In this document: piece after piece, positions 33,997 through 43,491 of the stretch
Layout of the letters: each line of letters opens with the position of its first letter
Numbering within the stretch: the stretch's first letter is position 1
Assembly (NCBI RefSeq): GCF_001426905.1
Contig: NZ_LMFQ01000023.1
Location: 262,482 to 326,481, forward strand
DNA from: Caulobacter sp. Root1455
Lineage (GTDB): Bacteria > Pseudomonadota > Alphaproteobacteria > Caulobacterales > Caulobacteraceae
Length of the DNA stretch: 64,000 nt
Direction: 5' to 3'
Notes under the pieces: generated by a model
Database searches by the model: none
What the model saw: only the letters and a program-made list of their open reading frames with translations
What the model was told of the DNA's origin: nothing
Program-made: the position numbers and the translations under genes

Positions 33997-36165
33997 CTAC
34001 ATCTTCAGACTCAGGGTGAGGCCGAAGGTTCGAGGAGGATTGTAGGCGCCGAAATTGGCCCCCAGGAACGTGCCCTGATAGGTGCGGGTCAGTTCGTCGG
34101 TCAGGTTCTTGCCCCACAGCGACAGGGCCAGCTTGTCCGAAGGCGCGCTGTAGACGATGCGGCCGTCGAGGAAGTTGGTCGCCGGGCGCTGCTCGGGACC
34201 GGTGTTGGAATTGTCGTCGTAGATGTGGCTCTCGTAGCGGTAGTCGACGGCGAACCGCAGCTCGCCGCGATCGCCCAAGGGGAGATCGTAGGACGGCGAC
34301 AGCACCACCTTGTGCTTGGGCGTGCGCGAGATGCGGTTGCCGGCATAGTCCACCCCGGGCTCGGGCATGAACGCGTCGAAGCGCGCGTCGGTGTAGCCGT
34401 AGCTGGCCACGAGGCGGGCGTGGGCGAACGGCCGCCAGCTCAGATAGGTCTCGTAGCCCTTGATCGTGGCCTTGCCGGCGTTGTCGGTGATCGTGGCGAA
34501 GCCCACGGTGCGCCGCGTCTGCAGGTCGCTGTATTTCAGCACGTAGATCGTGTTGTTCCAGGTCAGGGCGCCGTTCAGGAACGTGCTCTTCTGCCCCACC
34601 TCGTACTGGGTGGCGTATTCCGGCTCGAAGCCGTCGGCGGCGTCCTTGGCCGAGCTGGGCGTGTCCTGGAACCCGCCGCTCTTGAAGCCCTTCGAGACCA
34701 TCACGTAGTAGAGCCGATCCTCGGCCGGCTGATAGTTGGCCCCGGCGCGATAGGTCACCGCGTCATAGGTTCCCGAAACGCTGACGTCGAAGACCTCCCC
34801 GGCACGGAACACCGAGTCTCCCTCGGTGTTGGAGACCCGATAGTCCTTCTTGTCCTTGGAGTAGCGCAGGCCGCCGATCAGCGAGACCGTGTCGGCGACC
34901 GGAACGGTGATGTCGCCGAACACCGCGTAGCTGTCGAGCCTGGCGTCCTGGGCGTAGATCTCCGTGCCCTGGCCGCCGATGTCCAACCGCAAGATGTCGT
35001 CGCGCAGGGTCTTGCTGTCGTACTTGTAGACGCCGGCGACCCACTGGACGCGGCTGTCGGGCAAGGCGCTCAGCCGCACTTCGTGGCTGGAGAAGCGGCT
35101 GTCCTCGTCATTGCCGCCCGAGATGTCGATGAAGTTGGTGCTCGGATTGCCGCCGTCGAAATCATAGGCGACGTGATAGTCGAGATCCCGGTAGGCCCCC
35201 AGATAGGTCAGGGTGGCGAACGACAGGTCCCAGTCCATCTGGCCGCGCACGCCCCAGGTGTCGCGGTTCTGATAGCCGTCCGTCGAGCCGGCGGTGTGCT
35301 TGCGGTCACGGTCGACGGTCCAGAACGCCGACAGCGGATCGGTCTCGTCGAGATCAAGCACGTGCTGGCCGGGTCCGGCGCCGCGGTCGCGCGTGCCGTC
35401 GACGGTCACCAGCAGGCGGAGGGCTTCCTTCGGCTGGACGGCCAGCTGCAGACGGCCGCTGCGGGTGTCCTGGTCCTCGACCCGGCCGCCGGTGAAGGTG
35501 TTCTTGACGTAGCCGTCATGGGTTCGCCAGCTGCCGCTGGCCCGGAACGCCGCCTTGCCGTCGGCGAACGGCGCGTTGACGTAGCCGGCGCCTTCCAGAC
35601 GCTCGTAGTTGCCGGCCGTCACCTCGCCCGCGGCCTCGACCCGGTCGAAATCGGGACGGTTGGTGACGACATTGATCGCCCCGCCCACGACGTTGCGGCC
35701 ATAGAGCGTGCCCTGCGGCCCCTTCAACACCTCGATGCGCGAGACGTCGAAGGCGTCGAAAGCCACGGCGGCCGGACGGCCCAGATAGATCTCGTCCAGG
35801 AACACCGCCGAGCTGGGATCGCCCGCCGCGCCGCGATCGGACGAGCCGATGCCGCGAATGGCGATGCGCGGCTGCGAGGCCGGAAAGGCGTCGAAGTTCA
35901 GACCGGGCGTCCGGGTGGCGACATCGTCGATCTCCCGGATCCGCGCCTGCCGCACTTCCTCCGCGCCGAAGGCCGTCACCGTCACCGGCACGTCCTGCAG
36001 GCGCTCGCTGCGCCGTTGCGCGGTGACGACGATTTCGTCGAGCGAAACGCCTTCCGGCGCCCCCGCCCGCGCGACTTGCGCGGTCTGGGCCATCGCCTGG
36101 CCGGCGCCGGCCAGAGCGGCCGCCGCGGCGCCGCACGCCAGAATCCTTCGACTGGTCGTCATCAC
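33997..36165 (-). CDS. TonB-dependent outer-membrane receptor
   Basis: A 722-residue receptor. It has a signal peptide (cleavage near AGQAMAQ-TAQ, residue 27), TonB box DEIVVTAQRR near 43, plug domain with RTPGLNFDAFPASQPRIAIR, GIGSSDRGAAGDPS and IEVLKGPQGTLYGRNVVGG (about 90-170), then the 22-strand barrel ending in GLTLSLKM with the aromatic/hydrophobic C-terminal strand. Such receptors import scarce substrates using the proton force via ExbBD-TonB. It is the last minus-strand gene of a hydroxy-acid catabolic cluster, and the double palindrome at 36240 lies in its promoter, so I infer it brings in that cluster's substrate or a complexed form. The gene is intact. Confidence 0.92.
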   Translation of the reverse strand: MMTTSRRILACGAAAAALAGAGQAMAQTAQVARAGAPEGVSLDEIVVTAQRRSERLQDVPVTVTAFGAEEVRQARIREIDDVATRTPGLNFDAFPASQPRIAIRGIGSSDRGAAGDPSSAVFLDEIYLGRPAAVAFDAFDVSRIEVLKGPQGTLYGRNVVGGAINVVTNRPDFDRVEAAGEVTAGNYERLEGAGYVNAPFADGKAAFRASGSWRTHDGYVKNTFTGGRVEDQDTRSGRLQLAVQPKEALRLLVTVDGTRDRGAGPGQHVLDLDETDPLSAFWTVDRDRKHTAGSTDGYQNRDTWGVRGQMDWDLSFATLTYLGAYRDLDYHVAYDFDGGNPSTNFIDISGGNDEDSRFSSHEVRLSALPDSRVQWVAGVYKYDSKTLRDDILRLDIGGQGTEIYAQDARLDSYAVFGDITVPVADTVSLIGGLRYSKDKKDYRVSNTEGDSVFRAGEVFDVSVSGTYDAVTYRAGANYQPAEDRLYYVMVSKGFKSGGFQDTPSSAKDAADGFEPEYATQYEVGQKSTFLNGALTWNNTIYVLKYSDLQTRRTVGFATITDNAGKATIKGYETYLSWRPFAHARLVASYGYTDARFDAFMPEPGVDYAGNRISRTPKHKVVLSPSYDLPLGDRGELRFAVDYRYESHIYDDNSNTGPEQRPATNFLDGRIVYSAPSDKLALSLWGKNLTDELTRTYQGTFLGANFGAYNPPRTFGLTLSLKM

Positions 36166-36239
36166 GCATCCTCCCCGTTTTTGTTTTGTCCTCGGGCGGA
36201 CCCGGGCATCAAACCATAGGAGAATTGGATCACGACGGT

Positions 36240-36263
36240 CAATTAATTGGATGCAATTAATTG
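36240..36263. promoter_or_regulatory. Operator-like double palindrome before the TonB receptor
   Basis: Two copies of the self-complementary decamer CAATTAATTG are separated by GATG, producing also ATTGGATGCAAT. The core GGATGCAAT recurs at 39748 and, reversed, at 44314, each time in a promoter region of this cluster. Confidence 0.6.
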
Positions 36264-36294
36264 ATGCGTTGGATGATATAAAGCGACGACGACC

Positions 36295-37455
36295 TCAGTC
36301 CGCGCGGACCAGCCCGGCGGCCTTGAGGTCGGCGATGGTCGGATAGCCGTCGACCGCCATCAGCAGGTCGGCCTCGGCCAACAGGCTGCGCAGGACATGG
36401 GCGACGCCCGCCGCGCCGCCGAGCGCCGCGCCGTAGGCATAGGGCCGCCCGACCCCGACAGCCGTCGCGCCCAGGGCCAGCGCCTTGACCACGTCGCTGC
36501 CCGAACGGACCCCGGAGTCGAACAGCACCGGCACGTCGCCGCTGGCCTCGACCACCGCCGGCAGCAGGTCGATCGCCGCCACGCCGCCATTGGCCTGACG
36601 TCCGCCGTGGTTGGAGCAGTAGATCCCGTCGACGCCGCCGTCGATGGCCCGGCGGGCGTCGTCCGGGTGGCAGACGCCCTTGAGGATCAGCGGCAGCTTG
36701 GTCAGCGAGCGCAACCACGGCAGGTCGGCCCAGGTCAGCGGCTTGCCGAAGGTCTGGGCCCAGGTCATCACGGCGCTGGGCAGATCTTCTTCCGGCGGCT
36801 TGGCCAACAGGGCGCGGAAGGCCGGATCCGAGAAGTAGTTGGCCAGGGCGTGGCCGCGCAGCTGCGGGAAGTTGGCGTCGTTGAGGTCGCGCGGCCGCCA
36901 GCCCGTGATCCAGGTGTCCAGCGTCACGACGATGCCCTTGAAACCCGCCGCCTCGGCCCGGCGCACCAGGCTTTCGGCCACGCCCTTGTCCTTGGGCGTG
37001 TAGAGCTGGAAGAAGCCGGGCGTGTCGCCCATCGCGGCGGCGACCGCTTCCATCGGATCGTTGGTCAGGGTCGAGGCGACCATCGGCACGCCGGTGGCGG
37101 CCGCCGCCTGGGCGGTGGCGATGTCGCCATGGCCGTCCTGGGCGCACAGGCCGATCACGCCGATCGGCGCCATGAACAGCGGCGTCGGCAGCGTCAGTCC
37201 GAACAGGTTCACCGACAGATCCCGGCGCGTGCAGTCGACCATCATGCGGGGGATCAGGCCCCAGCGCCGGAACGCGTGGGCGTTGTGGTTCTGGGTGAAC
37301 TCGTCGCCGCAGCCGCCCTGCACATAGGACAGCACCGACGGCGGCAAGGCCGCGACGGCTCTCTGCTCCAGCGTGGCGAAATCCACGGGCCAGGTCGGCT
37401 TCACGCCGTGCAGACCCTTGAAATAGATCTCGTTCTGATAGTCGCCGTAGGCCAC
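36295..37455 (-). CDS. FMN-dependent alpha-hydroxy acid oxidase (lactate 2-monooxygenase-like)
   Basis: A 386-residue (beta/alpha)8 flavoprotein. Conserved parts: [20 protein letters not shown] near 45, [15 protein letters not shown] near 90, FQLYTPKD (substrate Tyr region) near 148, [13 protein letters not shown] near 178, LILKGV near 258 with the active Lys, SNHGGRQ near 280 with catalytic His and Arg, and [19 protein letters not shown] as the FMN-phosphate site. The WITGWRPRD insert and the N-terminus resemble lactate 2-monooxygenase more than glycolate oxidase. It oxidises an L-2-hydroxy acid to a 2-oxo acid, or decarboxylates it. GGAGG seven bases before GTG 37455 decides the start. It sits in the cluster next to a second hydroxy-acid enzyme, which suggests a hydroxy-acid substrate. 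Confidence 0.88.
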   Translation of the reverse strand: MAYGDYQNEIYFKGLHGVKPTWPVDFATLEQRAVAALPPSVLSYVQGGCGDEFTQNHNAHAFRRWGLIPRMMVDCTRRDLSVNLFGLTLPTPLFMAPIGVIGLCAQDGHGDIATAQAAAATGVPMVASTLTNDPMEAVAAAMGDTPGFFQLYTPKDKGVAESLVRRAEAAGFKGIVVTLDTWITGWRPRDLNDANFPQLRGHALANYFSDPAFRALLAKPPEEDLPSAVMTWAQTFGKPLTWADLPWLRSLTKLPLILKGVCHPDDARRAIDGGVDGIYCSNHGGRQANGGVAAIDLLPAVVEASGDVPVLFDSGVRSGSDVVKALALGATAVGVGRPYAYGAALGGAAGVAHVLRSLLAEADLLMAVDGYPTIADLKAAGLVRAD

Positions 37456-37610
37456 GGACTTCCCTCCAAGACTGCCGGCGCGGGTCGCCGAACGGATTTT
37501 CAAGTCCGACGCGTCGAGAGGGCGCGGCCGACCTGGCCGACAGGATGAACGGTGGACCCCCCGGCGTCGAGGCGGCGATGATCAGGACGGAGTCGACTCC
37601 GTCGGCCGGA

Positions 37611-37982
37611 TCAGGCGGCGTAGCCGGGGTTCTGGCGGTCCAGGCGCCGCAGCAGGCCCGGCCAGACCAGTTCGCGCGGCGTGCATCGCTGAATGGATGG
37701 TGAAGCCGGCGGGATTGACCATCGCCTTGGTCGGACCGACCACCTTGCCGTGCAGGTCGACCTTGACCAGCGACGAGGCCGTGATCTTCTCGAGCATCCA
37801 GCCGTATGGATTGATCAGGAAGTGGTGCTCCGGCCCCGGCGCGCGGGCCAAGATGTGGTGAAGACCAGGTCGTCTCAGCCGAACAGCGCCGCCAGCCGAT
37901 AGGCGACGGCCAGGTCGATCCGGATCGCGGTTTCCAGGGCGTCGGCCAGGGCGGGCGTCGTGTCCACGGCGTGGGCGTTCAT
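37611..37982 (-). pseudogene. Class II aldolase/adducin-family gene, disrupted
   Basis: It begins MNAHAVDTTPALADAL and AVAYRLAALFG, then hits TGA at 37875-37877 where homologues have Trp (LFGWDDLVF). A missing C just after shifts VFTHILARAPG out of frame; then PGPEHHFLINPYGWMLEKIT and GPTKAMVNPAGFTIHSAMHA continue. The metal-binding HxH middle part is gone, and the frame joins ELVWPGLLRRLDRQNPGYAA at the C-terminus. So there is one nonsense change, one frameshift and an internal deletion of roughly 110 residues. The intact protein would have cleaved or decarboxylated a hydroxy-oxo acid made by this cluster. Confidence 0.8.
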
Positions 37983-37994
37983 GGCCGTCCGTCC

Positions 37995-38303
37995 TCAGTC
38001 GAGTTGAACGTCGAGCAGCCGCACGAATTGCTGACCGCGATGCATGTCGCGTTCGACCTCGCCGCCCTGCGGCGTGGTCCGGGCGTAGGAGATCTTGACC
38101 ACGTTCAGGCTGGGCACCGAAAAGCGCTTCACCTGCGCCGGATCGGCGCCGAACAGCCGGTGCAGCAGGTCGGGTCCCAGGGCCGGGCTCTGGCTGTATT
38201 TGGCGAAGTTCTCCGCCCCGTCGAAGAACAGGTCGAAGGTCACCCAGTAGGGCCCGGCGTTCTTGGAGCGCACATGGCGGCAGACATCGCCGACGGTCGC
38301 CAT
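37995..38303 (-). CDS. DUF4387 family protein
   Basis: A 102-residue protein: VGDVCRHVRSKNAGPYWVTF, DLFFDGAENFAKYSQSPAL, then DPAQVKRFSVPSLNVVKISYARTT. This is the DUF4387 family, often encoded next to, or fused to, AtuA/DUF1446 proteins. Its ATG overlaps the AtuA stop (TAATG), so the two products are probably subunits of one enzyme. The RSKNAGPYWVTFD block is the family's best conserved region. No reaction is established for it to my knowledge. Confidence 0.85.
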   Translation of the reverse strand: MATVGDVCRHVRSKNAGPYWVTFDLFFDGAENFAKYSQSPALGPDLLHRLFGADPAQVKRFSVPSLNVVKISYARTTPQGGEVERDMHRGQQFVRLLDVQLD

Positions 38304-39688
38304 TACGCGGCCTCCTCTTTGCGCAGGTCGATCCAGGCGGTGCGGACCAGTTCCAGGGGATCGTCGACCTGGACCACGTGGTTGAGCTTGAACTCGTAGA
38401 CCTGGCCGCGTTCGACGTCGGCCGGGGTGAAGGCGAAGCCGTAGCTGGGCAGCTCCTTGTCCATCGAGATCGGGTAGTGGAAGAAGTACGCGTTGCAGGC
38501 CTTGGCGATCTGGGTGGCCAGCTCCTGGGTGTCGGCGGTGGCGACGAACAGCACGCCGATCTCGCGCGGCGCCGGCGTTCCGGGCGGCGGCCTGTCGCCG
38601 GACACCGCGTTCCAGCCATACATCCGCAGCGAGATGTGAAAGGCCGCGTCGTCCAGGCCGGTTGACTTGCGCGCGCGGTCGTAGAGGGCGGCCAGCATCT
38701 TGTCGTGGAACTCGTCGACGCGGCCCAGGACGTCGGGGTCCTGGATGCCGACCAGCATCAGGGTCTGGTAGCGGCCGCCGGCCGCGCCCTCCAGCTTCAT
38801 GGTGTAGGGCTGGGGCTCCCAGACCGATCCGGTGACCTTGACGGCGCGGTCGTCGACCTCGGCATAGACCGCGTCGGTCACGTCGAGGACGCCGCCGGGC
38901 TCGGTCAGGCGGAAGGGGTCGCTGTTCTCGTACAGCATGTGGGCCGAGACGCTGTGGGGGTCGCAGCGATTGTCCGGCGCCAGCGGTTCGACCTCGAAGC
39001 CGTCCTGGCCGATCGACAGCAGGACGCCGGAGCCGCGATCCCGGTAGACGGCGCATTGCGAACCGCATTCCGAGACCTTGCCCGCGTGCCAGGCCGCGCC
39101 CGCCGGCGCGCCGTGCAGGAGGGCGAAACAGGCGATGACCGCCGTGTCGGTGGTGCGGCCGCCAAGGATCAGGTCGGCGCCCGCCCGCAGCGCGGCCATG
39201 TAGGGCTCGGGCCCCATGGCGGCGACGATGTGGTCGCAAGCGTCGATGGCGGCGTCGTCGAGCGGGCCCAGCGGGGCCAGGGGCGTGATCTTGCCGGCGG
39301 CGTTCCGGGCCTTGAGGACGTCCTTGTCCTGCTCGGAATAGAGCAGCGCGATCCGGGGCGACAGGCCCAGCTCGCGGGCGATCTCGACGGCGATGTCGCG
39401 GGTCCAGTCGACGTTCTTGTCGCCGCCGGCCTGGCCGCTGGTGCCGACGATGACGGGAATCCCCGCCTCCGCGCCGGCCTTCATCAGGATGGTCAGATCG
39501 CGCTTCACCGAGCCGCGATTGTTCTTGGACATGCCCAGGGCGAGGTAGGCCGCCCCGCTGTCGGTCGAGCCCGCGTCGGTGGCGATGGCGTGAGCGCCCA
39601 GGGCGACGCCGCGGCGGACCTCCGCCTCGACCACGCCGGCGCCGAGCGAGCCCACGGGGACGATGATCTTGATAGGGCCTTCGAACAT
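38303..39688 (-). CDS. AtuA-family protein (DUF1446)
   Basis: A 461-residue protein with IIVPVGSLGAGVVEAEVRRG at the start, ATDAGSTDSGAAYLALG near 37, VIVGTSGQAGGDKNVDWTRD near 80, ADLILGGRTTDTAVIACFAL near 170 and GKVSECGSQCAVYRDRGSG near 200. This is the DUF1446 family named after AtuA of acyclic terpene utilisation; many members, however, lie in hydroxy-acid gene clusters without terpene genes, as here. The ATG at 39688 has GGGAAG five bases upstream; a TTG at 39706 is less likely. With DUF4387 translated from an overlapping start, it probably acts as a two-subunit hydratase or lyase (inference). Its promoter holds two copies of the cluster's operator-like motif. Confidence 0.85.
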   Translation of the reverse strand: MFEGPIKIIVPVGSLGAGVVEAEVRRGVALGAHAIATDAGSTDSGAAYLALGMSKNNRGSVKRDLTILMKAGAEAGIPVIVGTSGQAGGDKNVDWTRDIAVEIARELGLSPRIALLYSEQDKDVLKARNAAGKITPLAPLGPLDDAAIDACDHIVAAMGPEPYMAALRAGADLILGGRTTDTAVIACFALLHGAPAGAAWHAGKVSECGSQCAVYRDRGSGVLLSIGQDGFEVEPLAPDNRCDPHSVSAHMLYENSDPFRLTEPGGVLDVTDAVYAEVDDRAVKVTGSVWEPQPYTMKLEGAAGGRYQTLMLVGIQDPDVLGRVDEFHDKMLAALYDRARKSTGLDDAAFHISLRMYGWNAVSGDRPPPGTPAPREIGVLFVATADTQELATQIAKACNAYFFHYPISMDKELPSYGFAFTPADVERGQVYEFKLNHVVQVDDPLELVRTAWIDLRKEEAA

Positions 39689-39744
39689 GCGCTTCCCACC
39701 CGACAAAGGCCGGCCCTGACCGGCCGTCGAAAGCCACTAGCGTT

Positions 39745-39779
39745 ATGGGATGCAATGCGTCAAGTTTTTGAATGCAAAT
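39745..39779. promoter_or_regulatory. Operator-like sites in the AtuA/hydroxyacid dehydrogenase intergenic region
   Basis: ATGGGATGCAAT (39745-39756) and TTTGAATGCAAAT (39767-39779) fit the pattern TTG(G/A)ATGCAA found at 36240 and 44314. The gap (39689-39959) holds the divergent promoters of the AtuA operon and the dehydrogenase gene. Confidence 0.55.
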
Positions 39780-39959
39780 TATCCAACACTTCGCTAGCGA
39801 TGTGAAAAGGCCCACTTCGGGAAAGGCGGCCGCCCAGGCGATCCGCGCCCCCCAGGGCCCGTGTTGCGAAACTTGGATCGAATGATGCGCGCCGCGATCT
39901 GGCGCGGAAACACCCGGGCGCTTCCCCCGCGGCGACCTTTTCGAGTTTGGAGACAAAGC

Positions 39960-40964
39960 ATGCTTGGCGCCCGCAAGGTCGTTGTCACCCAGCGCTTCTT
40001 CGACGACCGCGCCCACGCCTACCTGCGGTCTCACGGCTGCGAGGTGACGATCGCGTCCCTGCCGGCGGGAAAGGCCGACGGCGACCTGTCGCACGACGCC
40101 CTCGTCGAGATCCTGGCCGGCGCGGCGGGCTGGATCGTCGGCCACGCGCGGGTGACCCGCGAGCTGCTCGCCGCCTTGCCTGACCTACGGATCGTCTCGC
40201 GCCGGGGAGTCGGCCACGAGCGCGTCGACCTGGCCGCGGCCCGCGAGCTGGGCCGGGTCGTGACCATCGCGGCTGGCGGCAACGACGCCTCGGTGGCGGA
40301 CCACACGATCGGCCTGATGCTGGCCGTCGGCCGGCGGCTGCGCGAGTCCCAGCAGCGGATGATCGACGGCGACTGGTCGATCCTGAAGGGCTCGGACCTG
40401 TGCGAAAAGACGGTCGGTCTCATAGGTCTGGGTCGGATCGGCAAGAGCGTCGTCAAGCGCCTGTCTGGCTTCGACTGCAAGGTCCTGGTCCACACCCCGC
40501 GCCCGGACGCCGACTACGCCCGGGCGACCGGGGTCCAGTTCGTCGACCTGCCGCAACTGCTGGCCCGCGGCGACTATGTCAGCCTGCACGCGCCCCTGAC
40601 CCCGGAGACCCGCTTCCTGATCGACGAGGCGGCGATCGACGCCATGAAGCCCACGGCGATCCTGATCAACACCGCGCGCGGCGGCCTGGTCGAGGACGCC
40701 CACCTGCTGGACGCGCTGCGGGCGGGCCGCCTGGCCGGCGCGGGCCTGGACGTCTATGTCAGCGAGAGCGACCCCGCCTACACGCCGGTGTCCCAGGCGC
40801 TTCTGGACCTGCCCAACGTGATCGGCACGCCGCACGCCGCGGCCTCGTCGTGCGAGGGCCTGGACCGGACCAACATGGTGGCGGCGCGCGCCGTCGTCGC
40901 CGTCCTCGACGGTGACGATCCCGCCCCCGAATGTGTCGTCGCCGACGGCCGCGAAGGCCGCTAG
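39960..40964 (+). CDS. D-isomer-specific 2-hydroxyacid dehydrogenase
   Basis: A 334-residue NAD(P)-dependent enzyme. The nucleotide-binding GLIGLGRIG is at 153-161; catalytic Arg and Glu fall in NTARGGLVEDAHL and AGAGLDVYVSE, and the general-acid His in IGTPHAAASS. The SRRGVGHERVDLAAAREL and ASVADHTIGLMLA blocks place it in the phosphoglycerate dehydrogenase/glyoxylate reductase superfamily. It interconverts a 2-oxo acid and a D-2-hydroxy acid. It is divergent from the AtuA operon, shares its operator-like region, and runs 13 bases into a LysR gene. The substrate is unknown, presumably the pathway's oxo- or hydroxy-diacid. Confidence 0.9.
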   Translation: MLGARKVVVTQRFFDDRAHAYLRSHGCEVTIASLPAGKADGDLSHDALVEILAGAAGWIVGHARVTRELLAALPDLRIVSRRGVGHERVDLAAARELGRVVTIAAGGNDASVADHTIGLMLAVGRRLRESQQRMIDGDWSILKGSDLCEKTVGLIGLGRIGKSVVKRLSGFDCKVLVHTPRPDADYARATGVQFVDLPQLLARGDYVSLHAPLTPETRFLIDEAAIDAMKPTAILINTARGGLVEDAHLLDALRAGRLAGAGLDVYVSESDPAYTPVSQALLDLPNVIGTPHAAASSCEGLDRTNMVAARAVVAVLDGDDPAPECVVADGREGR

Positions 40965-40977
40965 GCGGAGCACGCTC

Positions 40978-41943
40978 ATGGAACTCGACTGGCTCGAAGA
41001 CTTTCTCGCCCTGGTCGAGCACCAGCATTTCGGGCGCGCGGCCGAGGCGCGCAACGTCTCGCAGCCGGCGTTCAGCCGCCGCATCCGTCTCCTGGAAGCC
41101 TGGCTGGGCGCGCCCCTGTTCAACCGCGACACCCACCGCGTCGCCTTGACCCTCGCCGGCGAGCAATGGCGCCCCTCGGCCGAGGATCTGCTGCGCCGGC
41201 TCTATCTGGGACGCGAGCAGACCCGGGCGATCGCCGAGGGGTCGACCACCACTCTGCGCTTCGCCTCGACCCACGCCCTGTCGATCACCTTCTTTCCCCG
41301 ATGGCTGGAGGAGATCGAGGCCGAGCGCCCCCTGGGCTCCACGGTCAGCCTGGTGACCGACAACATGGCCGGCTGCGAGCGGATGATGCTGCAGGGCCAG
41401 GCCCAGTTCCTGCTGTGCCACCACCACCCCTCGACGCCGGTGTCGTTCAAGCCGAACTATTTCGTCTCGGTCGACCTGGGGACCGACACCCTGGTTCCGG
41501 TCAGCGCCCCGGCCTTGGACGACCCGCGTCGCCCCCGCTTCGTGCTGCCGGGGGACCTGGGCGCGCCGGCGCCCTATCTGGCCTTCAGCGACGTCTCCGG
41601 GATGGGCCGCATCCTGGCCTCGACCCATGCGCTGGAGGGACCCTCGGTGTGGTTGAAGCCGGTCTTCACGGCCCATGTGGCCACCGTGCTGGCCGAGATG
41701 GCGCGGGCCGGGCGCGGCGTGGCCTGGATGCCGATGAGCCTGATCGCGCGCGACCTTGACCTGGGCGTGCTGGCTCGGGCCGGCGACGAGCGCTGGGATA
41801 TCCCCATCGACATCCGCCTCTATCGCCCCCGCGCCCGCCAGACCATGGCGGCCGAGGCCTTCTGGGCCCTGCTCAAGGCTCGCGCCGAAGCCGATCCGGG
41901 AACGGGCCGAGCCCTCCCGAAAGGCGCCGGGCGCACCGGGTGA
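40978..41943 (+). CDS. LysR-family transcriptional regulator
   Basis: A 321-residue regulator. The N-terminal winged helix-turn-helix (WLEDFLALVEHQHFGRAAEA, RNVSQPAFSRRIRLLEAWLG) is canonical; the effector domain begins TTLRFASTHALSITFFPRWL near 90 and includes VVWMP-like RGVAWMPMSL near 255. LysR proteins usually bind upstream of divergent or adjacent genes and respond to a pathway metabolite. Here it follows the dehydrogenase gene in the same operon and is one of two regulators in the cluster, the other being a GntR protein. Confidence 0.92.
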   Translation: MELDWLEDFLALVEHQHFGRAAEARNVSQPAFSRRIRLLEAWLGAPLFNRDTHRVALTLAGEQWRPSAEDLLRRLYLGREQTRAIAEGSTTTLRFASTHALSITFFPRWLEEIEAERPLGSTVSLVTDNMAGCERMMLQGQAQFLLCHHHPSTPVSFKPNYFVSVDLGTDTLVPVSAPALDDPRRPRFVLPGDLGAPAPYLAFSDVSGMGRILASTHALEGPSVWLKPVFTAHVATVLAEMARAGRGVAWMPMSLIARDLDLGVLARAGDERWDIPIDIRLYRPRARQTMAAEAFWALLKARAEADPGTGRALPKGAGRTG

Positions 41944-42010
41944 CGGCGCGCCCGCGGGAAGCCGAGGCCGGACGACGGCTTGAGGCGCGGGGTTCGATAC
42001 GCGTCTTCGA

Positions 42011-43345
42011 TCAGCCGACCACCGGGATCGCGCCCGTCAGCATGGCGGCGCCCAGCACCAGCAGGCTGATCAGCACGGCCCATTTCAGCGCGAACCTCTG
42101 AGCGTCGGCCACGTCGACGCCCAGCAGGCCGCAGGCCAGATAGATCGGGGCCAGCAGCGGGCTCATCGAGTGGACGGGCTGGCCGATCAGCGAGGCGCGG
42201 GCGATGGCGGCCGGCTCGATCCCGAAGCCGGCGGCGGCGTTGGCGATCACCGGAACCACGCCGAAATAATAGGCGTCGTTGGACATCACGAAGGTCAGGG
42301 GCATGCTGATCAAGGCGGTGATCGGCGCCAGGAAGGGACCGATCTGGGGCGGGATGACCGCCAGGGCGGCGTTGGCCATGGCGCCGGACATGCCCGTGCC
42401 GTTGAGGATGCCGGTGAAGGCGCCGGCCGCGAACAGCAGCACGACGACATTGACGACATTGTCGGCGTGGGCGGCCAGCCGGGCCTTCTGGTCGGAGACT
42501 TTGGGATAGTTGACCGTCGCGGCCACCGCGAAGGCCCCCATCATCAGCACCGGCAGCGGCGCCAGGCCCAGGATCATGCCCAGGATCAGGCCGACGGTGA
42601 GCACCAGGTTGAACCAGAAGAGCTTCGGCCGGCGGATGGCGGCGCGCTCGGCGTCGGCGACCGGAGGCAAGGGCGTGATCGCCCCGCCCGGGTCGCTCCT
42701 GGCCGCCGGGGCGAAAGCCAGGCGCTCGCGCTCCGATTTCCCGAACAGCAAGGCCAGGCCCAGTATGCCCAGCAGACCCACGCCCATGGCCGGCAGCAGC
42801 GGCCCCACGACGTCGGCCAGGTCAACATGGACCGCGGCGGCGGCCCGGGCCGAGGGGCCGCCCCAGGGGACGTAGTTCATCAGCGCGTTGGCCAGGCCCA
42901 GCAGGGTCGCCAGGATCAGCGGGTTCATCCCCACCCGGCGGTACACCGGCAGGAAGGCGGTGATCACGATCAGCGCCGTGGTCGTGCCGTCGCCGTCGAT
43001 CGAGACCAGCATGGCCAGGATGGCCGTGCCCAGGCTGATCCGCAGCGGATCCTCCCCGACGATCGCCAGCACCTTGTTGACCAGCGGATCGAACAGCCCC
43101 GCGTCCATCATGATGGCGAAGTAGAGCACCGCGAAAGACAGCATCAGCGCGGTCGGCGCCACCTGACCCACCCCCTGGAGGATCATCTCGCCGAGACCGG
43201 CCCCGGCGCCGGCCAGCAGTCCGAACCCGATCGGCACGACCAGAAGCGCGGCGATCGCCGACATCCGCTTGGTCATGATCAGGATCATGAAGGTGACCAC
43301 CATCGCCAGACCAAGCACGGCGGGTTGAAGCAGCAGGTCGGTCAC
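42011..43345 (-). CDS. CitMHS-family di/tricarboxylate transporter
   Basis: A 444-residue protein with about 12 hydrophobic helices, starting LLLQPAVLGLAMVVTFMILI then MTKRMSAIAALLVVPIGFGL. It contains SIDGDGTTTALIVITAFLPV, NALMNYVPWGGPSARAAAAV and FTGILNGTGMSGAMANA, blocks of the citrate-Mg2+:H+ and citrate-Ca2+:H+ symporters (CitM/CitH). The family carries citrate, tricarballylate or similar acids across the inner membrane. Together with the TonB receptor it offers a complete two-membrane uptake route and is the strongest hint that the cluster's substrate is a di- or tricarboxylate. Monocistronic, between LysR and GntR genes. Confidence 0.9.
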   Translation of the reverse strand: MTDLLLQPAVLGLAMVVTFMILIMTKRMSAIAALLVVPIGFGLLAGAGAGLGEMILQGVGQVAPTALMLSFAVLYFAIMMDAGLFDPLVNKVLAIVGEDPLRISLGTAILAMLVSIDGDGTTTALIVITAFLPVYRRVGMNPLILATLLGLANALMNYVPWGGPSARAAAAVHVDLADVVGPLLPAMGVGLLGILGLALLFGKSERERLAFAPAARSDPGGAITPLPPVADAERAAIRRPKLFWFNLVLTVGLILGMILGLAPLPVLMMGAFAVAATVNYPKVSDQKARLAAHADNVVNVVVLLFAAGAFTGILNGTGMSGAMANAALAVIPPQIGPFLAPITALISMPLTFVMSNDAYYFGVVPVIANAAAGFGIEPAAIARASLIGQPVHSMSPLLAPIYLACGLLGVDVADAQRFALKWAVLISLLVLGAAMLTGAIPVVG

Positions 43346-43491
43346 GCGACGATCTCCGGGCCGGCCGGCGGCCGCCTTTGCAGGTGAGTTGAGGTCAAGG
43401 CTCGGCCGAAGTCTTGCGCGTCCAACGAGGTAGCGGTGTAAGGAAGGGATAGCGGGCCGGACTCGAACCGGCTTCGGGAGACACCGAACGT

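Noticed and set aside
43456..43472. tRNA T-arm-like hairpin GCCGGACTCGAACCGGC before the GntR gene
   Set aside because: The stem-loop fits a T arm on the minus strand, but no acceptor, anticodon or CCA end surrounds it. It may be chance or a tiny relic of an attachment site.
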